Assembly (NCBI GenBank): GCA_964533705.1
Contig: CAZHMN010000051.1
Location: forward strand, 1 to 21,222
Origin: CAZHMN01 sp964533705
GTDB lineage: Bacteria > Electryoneota > B3-LCP
Direction: 5' to 3'
Length of the DNA: 21,222 nucleotides
In this document: positions 15,247 to 21,222 of the stretch, piece after piece
Layout of the letters: each line of letters opens with the position of its first letter
Numbering within the stretch: position 1 is the stretch's first letter
Notes under the pieces: model-generated
The model's database searches: none
Told to the model about the DNA's origin: nothing
What the model saw: only the letters and a program-made list of their open reading frames with translations
Made by a program: the position numbers and the translations under genes

Positions 15247-15267
15247 TAACACAATAACAATGTGTTA
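15247..15267. promoter_or_regulatory. Inverted repeat, possible operator upstream of the flavodiiron gene
   Basis: TAACACA (15247-15253) and TGTGTTA (15261-15267) are perfect arms around seven bases, 117 bp before the flavodiiron ATG. Symmetry and position fit a dimeric regulator such as an FNR/CRP-like or NO/redox sensor, but the site does not exactly match a consensus I know. Confidence 0.3.
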
Positions 15268-15383
15268 AATGGACACCTGCTTTTCCATAAGGGACCTTTT
15301 CACGGCGCAGTAATGACGATATAGTAGCTTTCCCAACGGTCTTAATAATAAGTGAAGGATAGTTAAACAGGAGCAAAACTGGA

Positions 15384-16586
15384 ATGACCCCATTTAAAGC
15401 GCAGAAAATCACCGATGATGTCTTCTGGGTGGGAGCCATAGACTGGAGTCTGCGGGACTTTCACGGTTACGCCATCCATCATGGAACCACCTACAACGCC
15501 TTCCTGATTCTCGCCGATAAAATTACGCTGATTGATACGGTCAAAGCGCCTTTTAAGCATGAGATGCTTTCCAGAATTTCTTCGATCATCAATCCCGAAA
15601 AAATCGAGTGCATCGTCTCCAACCACTCAGAACTCGATCATACCGGATGTCTGCCGGACGTGATTCGCCTGATCCGTCCGGAGCAAATCCTCGCTTCCAC
15701 AATGGGACAGAAGGCTCTCATGGAGCACTTTCCCATCGAGCAGGAGATAACGGCGGTCAAGGATGGCGAGAACTTGAGTCTTGGCAACAAGACGTTGACC
15801 TTCATCGAAACCAGGATGCTCCATTGGCCGGATAGCATGTTCACCTATCTAAAAGAAGATCGAATTCTATTCTCCCAGGACGCTTTCGGTATGCACCTGG
15901 CCACTTCCGAGCGGTTCAATGATGAACTCGAATTCGGTCTCCTCAAGCGGGAAGCGGCAAAATATTTTGCCAATATTCTCCTGCCCTATGCGGCCCTCAT
16001 CCCCAAGATGGCGGCTAAGTTGGAAAGCTTAAACGTTGCCTCCGGCATCATCGCTCCCGATCACGGCCCTATCTGGCGCAAGGATGCCGCGGCGATATTG
16101 AAGCTGTATTCCCGGTGGGCGCAGCTTAAACCGACCCGAAAAGCCGTAATCGTCTTCGACACCATGTGGCAGAGCACCGCTAAAATGGCCGCCGCCATCG
16201 CGGAAGGATTGATTTCCAAGGGTGTGAAAGTTGAGTTGATGCACCTGGGAGCCTCACATCGCAGCGACGTTGCCACCGAGCTTTTGGACGCAGGCGCTCT
16301 TATTGTGGGGTCACCAACCATCAATAACAACCTCTTTCCGACAGTGGCGGATACGTTCACTTACATAAAGGGACTAAAACGCAGGGGACTGATTGGAGCA
16401 GCCTTCGGTTCCTACGGATGGGGAGGGGAAGCGGTCAAGCAGATCGAAGTGGCACTCGATGAGATGAAAGTAGAGCGGATCGCCGAAAGCGTGAAGGTCA
16501 AATACGTCCCTGACGATGAAGCGCTGCAGAATTGTTTTAACCTGGGTGTTCAAGTCGCCGAAGAACTGCTGAAGAGAACACAATAG
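15384..16586 (+). CDS. A-type flavodiiron protein (O2/NO reductase)
   Basis: A 400-residue cytoplasmic enzyme with an N-terminal metallo-beta-lactamase-like di-iron domain and a C-terminal flavodoxin-like FMN domain. Iron ligands are in HSELDH (H81, E83, D85, H86), MLHWPD (H147), FSQDAFG (D166) and APDHGP (H227). The FMN phosphate loop is DTMWQSTAKMA (about 260-270), followed by VGSPTINNNLFP and the FGSYGWGGEA loop. These proteins reduce O2 to water, or NO to N2O, using electrons usually delivered by rubredoxin; there is no fused rubredoxin or flavin reductase domain, so a separate donor is needed. Start ATG 15384 has AGGAG ten bases upstream. It has its own intergenic region with an inverted repeat and complements cytochrome bd and peroxiredoxin in oxygen removal. 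Confidence 0.94.
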   Translation: MTPFKAQKITDDVFWVGAIDWSLRDFHGYAIHHGTTYNAFLILADKITLIDTVKAPFKHEMLSRISSIINPEKIECIVSNHSELDHTGCLPDVIRLIRPEQILASTMGQKALMEHFPIEQEITAVKDGENLSLGNKTLTFIETRMLHWPDSMFTYLKEDRILFSQDAFGMHLATSERFNDELEFGLLKREAAKYFANILLPYAALIPKMAAKLESLNVASGIIAPDHGPIWRKDAAAILKLYSRWAQLKPTRKAVIVFDTMWQSTAKMAAAIAEGLISKGVKVELMHLGASHRSDVATELLDAGALIVGSPTINNNLFPTVADTFTYIKGLKRRGLIGAAFGSYGWGGEAVKQIEVALDEMKVERIAESVKVKYVPDDEALQNCFNLGVQVAEELLKRTQ

Positions 16587-16621
16587 CAAAATCCTGGGAA
16601 CTCATTGCCGCTTTGCCCTTA

Positions 16622-16761
16622 CACTGGATTAAATCCAGTGCTCAGTTTATGGTAAAGTGGTTGAAACAACTGGTATCACCGAGCAAAACAGTCTCTTCAG
16701 AGACTTTACAAAAAGGCTGAGCACCCCAATTGATTGGGGTGGCTGTCCAAATTAAATTTGG
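16622..16761. repeat. Cluster of four perfect short inverted repeats in the pdh operon leader
   Basis: The repeats are CACTGGATT-A-AATCCAGTG (16622-16640), AGTCTC-TTCA-GAGACT (16690-16705), CACCCCAAT-TG-ATTGGGGTG (16722-16741) and CCAAAT-TAA-ATTTGG (16747-16761). Each can be drawn as a hairpin with a small loop around TTAA, TTCA, TTGA and TTAA. The stem sequences are unrelated to one another. The last two flank the region just before the E1-alpha ATG (16770). They could form a folded mRNA leader or be operators. No T-tract follows any of them. Confidence 0.55.
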
Positions 16762-16769
16762 GATATGGT

Positions 16770-17861
16770 ATGCCTTTAAAAGAAGTGTGTAAGTTCAGCA
16801 TCTCCTATTTGCAAATTCTGGACGAAAAGGGCAAAGTGGATCAGAAGCTCGAGCCGAAGATCAGTAACAAAGACCTCCTGGCGCTCTACCGCTGGATCTG
16901 CCTGGCTCGCGAAGTGGACCAGCGTATGATCAACCTGCAGCGGCAGGGGAGAATCGGCACTTTGGGTCCCAGCACCGGCCAGGAAGCAGCGCACTGTGTC
17001 CCCGCCTTTCTCATGAAAGAGAATGACTGGCTGGTGGGCGCCTTCCGGGAGGCTGGAGCCCGCCTGATGCGCGGGGAATCAATTGCGCAGGCCTTGCTCT
17101 TCTATAACGGCTTTGAAGAGGGGAACAAGAAACCCCAAGCCATGAGGACGCTGCCCATCTCCATCATCGTGGGATCGCAGACACTGCACGCCGTCGGTAT
17201 CGGCTATGCCATGAAATATCGCGGCGAGAAGGATTCCGTCGTCGTCACCTTTCTGGGGGATGGGGGCACGTCCGAAGGCGATTTCCACGAGGCGCTCAAT
17301 TTCGCCGGAGTCTGGCAGGTTCCTGTGGTCTTTATCGTGCAGAACAATCAATGGGCCATTTCCATGCCGCGAGCAAAACAAACCCATTCGAAAACCATAG
17401 CGCAGAAGGCCATCGCCTACGACATTCCCGGCATTCAGGTGGACGGCAACGATCCGCTGGCCATGTTCGTCGCCACCCAGGAAGCCCTGGAGCGCGCCCG
17501 GAAAGGGGAAGGCCCAACCTTGATCGAGGCCGTTACCTACCGCTTGATGATGCACACCACTGCCGACGACCCTAAAAAATATCGCAGCGACGAAGAGGTG
17601 GAGGATTGGAAGAAGAAAGATCCCCTCCCTCGGTTCAGAAAGTATTTAGAAGATAAGGGCATCTGGGATGCCAGGAAACAGAAAGCCCTTGATGCTGAAA
17701 TCAAGGCGGAGATTGACGCCGCCGTCAAGGAGTTCGAAGCGATCAAGGATTTAAAGCCGGACGCCTGCTTCGATCATGTATTTGGAACCAAACACGACGA
17801 GATTGAAGAGCAGCGCCAGGAATTTTTGAAATATATCGGAAAGGAAGCGGCCGATGCCTAA
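16770..17861 (+). CDS. pdhA: 2-oxoacid (pyruvate-type) dehydrogenase E1 component, alpha subunit
   Basis: About 363 residues from ATG 16770 (GGGA seven bases upstream). A TTG at 16734 would add 12 residues, but it lies inside a palindrome and has no better ribosome site. The protein binds thiamine diphosphate through the motif GDGGTSEGDFHEALNFAG ending VQNN (residues 163-165 and 192-193). The substrate-channel region is GPSTGQEAAH, and the phosphorylation-loop counterpart is HTTADDPKKYR. With E1-beta it decarboxylates the 2-oxoacid and acylates the E2 lipoyl arm. The QVDGNDPLA and AQKAIAYDIPG segments resemble pyruvate dehydrogenases of Bacillus and thermophiles, so pyruvate is the likeliest substrate, but branched-chain oxoacids cannot be excluded. 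It overlaps E1-beta by 8 bases (ATGCCTAA), giving coupled, equal synthesis. Confidence 0.9.
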   Translation: MPLKEVCKFSISYLQILDEKGKVDQKLEPKISNKDLLALYRWICLAREVDQRMINLQRQGRIGTLGPSTGQEAAHCVPAFLMKENDWLVGAFREAGARLMRGESIAQALLFYNGFEEGNKKPQAMRTLPISIIVGSQTLHAVGIGYAMKYRGEKDSVVVTFLGDGGTSEGDFHEALNFAGVWQVPVVFIVQNNQWAISMPRAKQTHSKTIAQKAIAYDIPGIQVDGNDPLAMFVATQEALERARKGEGPTLIEAVTYRLMMHTTADDPKKYRSDEEVEDWKKKDPLPRFRKYLEDKGIWDARKQKALDAEIKAEIDAAVKEFEAIKDLKPDACFDHVFGTKHDEIEEQRQEFLKYIGKEAADA

Positions 17862-18834
17862 ATTGAATATGGTTCAGGCCATCAACCTGGCTCTGATGCA
17901 GGAAATGGAAAAGGACGACAGCGTCATTGTCCTGGGCGAAGACGTCGGCGTGGACGAAGGCGTATTTCGAGTCACAGCCGGTTTGCTGGCAAAATACGGC
18001 GAAGATCGGGTTATAGATACCCCTCTGGCGGAGTCGGGCATTATGGGAACCTCGATCGGAATGGCATTGGCGGGTCTAAAACCCGTGGCGGAAATGCAGT
18101 TTTCCGGGTTTTCCTACTTGATCGTTCACCAGCTCGAAGGACACGCTTCGCGCTACCGATCCCGCTCGCAGGGCGAATGGACGGTTCCGCTGGTGGTTAG
18201 GATGCCCTATGGTGGCGGTGTCAGAGCGCTGGAACATCACAGCGAAAGCCGCGAAGCTCTCTACGCCACCATGCCCGGCCTAAAAGTGGTCATCCCATCA
18301 TCTCCTCGCAAGGCCCGTGCCCTTTTAGTCGCCGCCATTCGCGATCCTGACCCTGTCGTCTTCATGGAACCTAAACGTCTCTATCGCGCCTTCAGGGAAG
18401 AGGTGCCCGATGAGGAAGAGGTCATCGAGATCGGCAAGGCACAGGTGGTTCAGGAAGGAAGCGACATAACCGTCATTTCCTGGGGAGCGATGATGCATAT
18501 TACGTCGCAGGTTGTCGAAGAATACCGGTCCAAAACCGGAGTCAAGATTGAATTGATTGATCTTCTGACCATGGCCCCTATGGACAGTAAGACGATCTGT
18601 GATTCGGTTAAGAAGACCGGCCGCTGCGTGATCGTTCAGGAGGCGCCCCGGAGCATGGGCATCGCCTCGGAAGTGATCGCCAAAATTAACGACAAAGTTC
18701 TGCTGTATCTGGAGGCCCCGGTCAAACGGGTGACCAATTACGACGTGGTGACCCCGTATTTCGGCCGGGAGACGGCATATCTCCCCGGGCCGGAGAGAAT
18801 AGGCCAGGCGATCGAGGAAACCCTCAACTTTTAG
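17854..18834 (+). CDS. pdhB: 2-oxoacid (pyruvate-type) dehydrogenase E1 component, beta subunit
   Basis: A 326-residue transketolase-like subunit. Visible landmarks are VIVLGEDVG (25-32), TPLAESGIMG with E60 (the glutamate that activates the thiamine aminopyrimidine ring), and the FSGFSYLIVHQL segment. The active-site histidine region is RALEHHSESREALYATMPGLKVVIPS (H128/H129), and the C-terminal domain is ISWGAMMHI with VQEAPRSMG. It forms an alpha2-beta2 E1 with the upstream subunit. The ATG is embedded in the end of E1-alpha. The stop TAG runs into TAGGAG, so the E2 ribosome site is part of the stop codon and E2 starts 9 bases later. Pyruvate is the most likely substrate. Family call is secure. 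Confidence 0.93.
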   Translation: MPKLNMVQAINLALMQEMEKDDSVIVLGEDVGVDEGVFRVTAGLLAKYGEDRVIDTPLAESGIMGTSIGMALAGLKPVAEMQFSGFSYLIVHQLEGHASRYRSRSQGEWTVPLVVRMPYGGGVRALEHHSESREALYATMPGLKVVIPSSPRKARALLVAAIRDPDPVVFMEPKRLYRAFREEVPDEEEVIEIGKAQVVQEGSDITVISWGAMMHITSQVVEEYRSKTGVKIELIDLLTMAPMDSKTICDSVKKTGRCVIVQEAPRSMGIASEVIAKINDKVLLYLEAPVKRVTNYDVVTPYFGRETAYLPGPERIGQAIEETLNF

Positions 18835-18843
18835 GAGTGCGTC

Positions 18844-20037
18844 ATGTTTGAATTTAAACTGCCCGACTTGGGCGAAGGCATCCGCGAGGGTGAAATCCTC
18901 AAATGGCACGTCAAAGTCGGCGATTCGATAGAGGAAAATGAGCCGTTGGTGGACGTCGAAACCGACAAAGCCGCGGTGAATATTACCTCCCCCAGAAGCG
19001 GGACGATAAAGGCTTTGAATGCCGATGTCGGCGATATTGTCAACGTCGGCGACGTCATCGCCGTGATTGATACCGGAGTTGAAGAGGCCGCGCCGCCGCC
19101 GGAGGTGAAGAAAAAGGTGGCTCCAGCAGAACCNNNNNNNNNNNNNNNNNNNNNNNNNNNNNNNNNNNNNNNNNNNNNNNNNNNNNNNNNNNNNNNNNNN
19201 NNNNNNNNNNNNNNNNNNNNNNNNNNNNNNNNNGAAGTCGGGGAGAAGAAAGCTGAGGCCGAATTCGCCGCTCGTGCCGCTTCGGCCATACCATTTTTGG
19301 ACATTGATCCCCTGCCCGATTTCGAACAGTTCGGCCCTGTGGAAAAGGAACCACTCCGATCCATCCGCCGCAAGGTAGCCCACAAAATGGTCACATCCAT
19401 GATTCTGATTCCGCATGTGGCGCACATGGATGACGCCGACGTCACATTGTTGGAAGAGTTTCGAAAGCGGGAAAGAGAGAGAAGAAAGGATCAGCCCGGT
19501 GGGCATTTAACCCTTTTAGCATTTGTCATTAAGGCTGTTACTTCGGGTCTAAAGGCCGCCCCGGCTTTCAACGCCAGCCTCGATCCCTTCAAAGAAGAGA
19601 TCATCTATAAAAAATATTACAACATCGGCCTCGCCGTGGACACCGGCAAGGGCCTGATGGTGCCAGTTATCAAGAATACGGATCGCAAAAGCATTCTGGA
19701 AATTTCCAGCAATATTGAAGAGATTTCTGAAAAGGCCAAGAAAGGTACCATCGAAGTGAAGGATCTCATGGGAGGCACCTTCACCATTACCAACGTTGGG
19801 CCTCTGGGCGGAACAGCCCTCATTCCTACGATCAACTATCCCGAAGTCGCCATTCTGGGTATGGGTCGCGTCCAGGAAAAGCCCGTGGTGCGTGATGGTC
19901 AGATCGTCATCCGCCAGATTCTGCCGGTGACGCTGGCCTTCGATCACCGCATCGCCGACGGAGCTGACGCCGCTCGTTTCGTTTCCGAGATGGTGCGCCA
20001 GCTCTCCGATCCCAACCTGCTCCTTTTAGAAACCTAA
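18844..20037 (+). CDS. pdhC: Dihydrolipoamide acyltransferase E2, with an assembly gap in the linker
   Basis: 397 codons if the N-run is taken at face value. Residues 1-77 are a single lipoyl domain with the lipoylated lysine in VETDKAAVN (K42). A Pro/Ala/Lys-rich linker begins (EEAAPPPEVKKKVAPAE) and then enters the 100-N gap. Beyond it is a charged linker (EVGEKKAEAEFAARAASAIP) and the acyltransferase core from about PLRSIRRKVAHKM to the end, with the catalytic DHRIADGADAARF (H368, D372, G373) and FTITNVGPLGG. The peripheral subunit-binding domain, which holds E1 and E3, is not visible and should be inside the gap. The frame is preserved across the gap, but true length is unknown. It transfers the acyl group to CoA and forms the core of the complex. 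Confidence 0.92.
   Translation: MFEFKLPDLGEGIREGEILKWHVKVGDSIEENEPLVDVETDKAAVNITSPRSGTIKALNADVGDIVNVGDVIAVIDTGVEEAAPPPEVKKKVAPAEXXXXXXXXXXXXXXXXXXXXXXXXXXXXXXXXXXEVGEKKAEAEFAARAASAIPFLDIDPLPDFEQFGPVEKEPLRSIRRKVAHKMVTSMILIPHVAHMDDADVTLLEEFRKRERERRKDQPGGHLTLLAFVIKAVTSGLKAAPAFNASLDPFKEEIIYKKYYNIGLAVDTGKGLMVPVIKNTDRKSILEISSNIEEISEKAKKGTIEVKDLMGGTFTITNVGPLGGTALIPTINYPEVAILGMGRVQEKPVVRDGQIVIRQILPVTLAFDHRIADGADAARFVSEMVRQLSDPNLLLLET
19134..19233. other. Assembly gap of 100 Ns inside E2
   Basis: A fixed-length placeholder between the lipoyl domain and catalytic core. Alanine/proline-rich linkers are repetitive and often break assemblies. The frame on both sides agrees by the N count, which happens one time in three by chance. 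Confidence 0.97.
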
Positions 20038-20073
20038 AACCAATGATTCAGAAACAAAGCTGGAGTTTATAAA

Positions 20074-21222
20074 ATGGTAATGGGCAGTTTACGGGAAGAA
20101 GCCGAGGTCGCCATCATCGGTGGCGGTCCCGGCGGGTACGTGGCTGCGATTCGCGCCGCGGACTTGGGCAAAGAAGTCGTGTTGATAGACGAGCGCGACC
20201 GGCTGGGAGGCGTCTGTTTGATCGAAGGATGCATTCCCTCTAAAGTATTGATCAATGCGGTTGAAGTGGCTCAGACGGCGCGTGATGCCGAAAAGCTGGG
20301 TATTTCATTCACAGACGTCAAGGTCGATTTAGACAAGTTGCGCGGTTGGACGAATTCCGTCATCGATAAATTGACCGGAGGCATTGACGGCTTGCTGAAG
20401 AGGCGCAATGTGGAAGTCATCAAGGGGCGGGCGCGCTTTGATGGGAACAAGACGCTGGCCATCGAAGGAGGAGACGTCGCGGGGATAGAATTCCGGCATT
20501 GCATCATCGCGACGGGATCGCGGGTTAATCGCATTCCCGCGGCGGAGGGATTGCCGGTCTGGACGTCCGAGGAAGCACTAAAAATCCCCGAAGTCCCGGA
20601 GAGGCTTCTGGTCGTGGGAGGCGGATATATTGGTTTGGAGTTGGGATTGGTGTATGCCGGTCTCGGATCGAAAGTCACCGTCGTTGAATTCAGTCCGCTA
20701 CTTCTTCCGGGCGCCGACCAGGATCTGGTGAAAGTGATGGTCAAGAACTGCGAACAGCGCTTTGATGACATTTTATACGAATCCAAGGTGGTGGGGATCG
20801 AAAAGAGCTCGAATGGATTTGTGGTCAGCGTCGAACACCAGGAGAAGACGACCAAAATCGAGACAGATCGCGTGCTGACCGCCGTGGGGCGCAGGCCCAA
20901 CACCGATAACCTGGGCCTGGACAAGGCGGGGATTACGCCGAATGAACGGGGCTTTATCGAGGTTGACCCTGAAGGGAGGACGTCTGTACCGAATATTTAC
21001 GCCATCGGCGATGTAACTCCTGGCCCCATGCTGGCTCACAAAGCCAGCCGCGAAGCTCACGTCGTCGCAGAAGTCATCGCCGAGCACAAATCCTCCTTCG
21101 ACAATCGCGCTATACCCGCCGTGGTCTTCACCAACCCCGAAATCGCCTGGTCTGGACTGACAGAACGGGAAGCGGAAGAGAAGGGCATAAAGGTTAATGT
21201 GGGACGATTCCCCCTGAGCGCT
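20074..21222 (+). CDS. lpdA: Dihydrolipoamide dehydrogenase E3, 3' end cut by window edge
   Basis: 383 codons are visible from ATG 20074 (GGAG eight bases upstream; a second ATG follows at 20080) to the right edge. The flavoprotein oxidises the E2 dihydrolipoyl arm and passes electrons to NAD+. It shows the FAD-binding GGGPGGYVAA (16-25), the redox disulphide GGVCLIEGCIPSK (C48, C53), an ATGS strand, the NAD-binding VVGGGYIGLELG, AVGRRPNTDNLG and the second FAD contact YAIGDVTPGPMLAHKASREA. The C-terminal dimer interface with its catalytic His-Glu pair lies beyond the window. It starts 36 bp after E2, completing the dehydrogenase operon, so it probably serves this complex; E3 can also serve other 2-oxoacid or glycine-cleavage systems. 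Confidence 0.94.
   Translation, partial: MVMGSLREEAEVAIIGGGPGGYVAAIRAADLGKEVVLIDERDRLGGVCLIEGCIPSKVLINAVEVAQTARDAEKLGISFTDVKVDLDKLRGWTNSVIDKLTGGIDGLLKRRNVEVIKGRARFDGNKTLAIEGGDVAGIEFRHCIIATGSRVNRIPAAEGLPVWTSEEALKIPEVPERLLVVGGGYIGLELGLVYAGLGSKVTVVEFSPLLLPGADQDLVKVMVKNCEQRFDDILYESKVVGIEKSSNGFVVSVEHQEKTTKIETDRVLTAVGRRPNTDNLGLDKAGITPNERGFIEVDPEGRTSVPNIYAIGDVTPGPMLAHKASREAHVVAEVIAEHKSSFDNRAIPAVVFTNPEIAWSGLTEREAEEKGIKVNVGRFPLSA

Larger units (their letters stand above)
15055..15383. other. Noncoding spacer between ferritin and the flavodiiron gene
   Basis: No credible gene. It contains the hairpin at 15074-15105, a REP-like element at 15217-15242 and an inverted repeat at 15247-15267. The flavodiiron promoter should lie between 15270 and 15370, but I see no clear -35/-10 pair. 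Confidence 0.6.

Noticed and set aside
15060..15260. Small minus-strand frame containing WTPAFAGVT
   Set aside because: This peptide is the well-known false translation of the REP-like hairpin, not a protein.
15249..15265. ACAC...TGTGT resembling an NrdR box
   Set aside because: The spacing is one base too long and the core does not match; no nrd gene is nearby.
16622..16761. CRISPR array or tandem repeat in the pdh leader
   Set aside because: The stems differ in sequence and there is no repeat/spacer periodicity.
18325..19506. A 393-codon minus-strand open frame opposite E1-beta and E2
   Set aside because: It spans the N-gap and lies antisense to two clear enzymes; its sequence has no recognisable domain. 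It is a shadow frame.

Overview
This looks like a metagenome-assembled scaffold from an uncultured, Gram-negative, FCB-group-like bacterium (the wider group that includes Bacteroidota, Calditrichota, KSB1, Zixibacteria and Marinimicrobia). The main pointer is a large secreted protein ending in a Por/type IX secretion (T9SS) type A sorting domain with the FCB-style 'NFPNPFNP' motif. Two runs of exactly 100 Ns are scaffold placeholders, not sequenced DNA. No rRNA, tRNA, CRISPR array, transposase or integrase was seen.

Region 1 (1-8201, minus strand) is one long leftward unit. A TTGACA-N17-TATATT promoter near 8173-8201 precedes, in order: an exported single-HKD phospholipase D-like protein, a HlyD-type membrane fusion protein, a VTC-domain (polyphosphate polymerase-like) protein, a DUF4956 membrane protein, a large frameshifted malectin/FN3/CotH/lamin-tail/T9SS protein, and a second CotH-type protein running off the left edge. 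Gaps are only 3 to about 40 bp. The combination suggests a cell-surface phosphate system: polyphosphate synthesis, a membrane channel, a periplasmic adaptor and secreted kinase-fold proteins. This is the best candidate for an undescribed system here. The large CotH gene carries a disabling two-base slip in a TATATA run, and its 5' two thirds is much more AT-rich than its 3' third.

Region 2 (8491-16586) is an oxygen, metal and radical defence neighbourhood. On the minus strand are cytochrome bd oxidase (cydA-cydB, overlapping by one base) and a 2-Cys peroxiredoxin. After an assembly gap, the plus strand has a clipped gene tail with its terminator, an SO_0444-type Cu/Zn efflux permease with a fused heavy-metal (HMA) domain, a DUF438-hemerythrin-PAS protein, a ferritin and an A-type flavodiiron protein. 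Together they fit an organism that is mainly anaerobic or microaerobic and must consume O2, peroxide and possibly NO while storing iron. Intergenic stretches here hold a REP-like GNRA-loop hairpin and other inverted repeats.

Region 3 (16587-21222, plus strand) is a complete 2-oxoacid (probably pyruvate) dehydrogenase operon: E1-alpha, E1-beta, E2 and E3 (E3 cut by the right edge). It is tightly packed, with an 8-base E1-alpha/E1-beta overlap and the E1-beta stop merging with the E2 ribosome-binding site. Its leader holds four short perfect inverted repeats in about 140 bp. The second N-gap falls in the E2 linker, where the E3/E1-binding domain should be.
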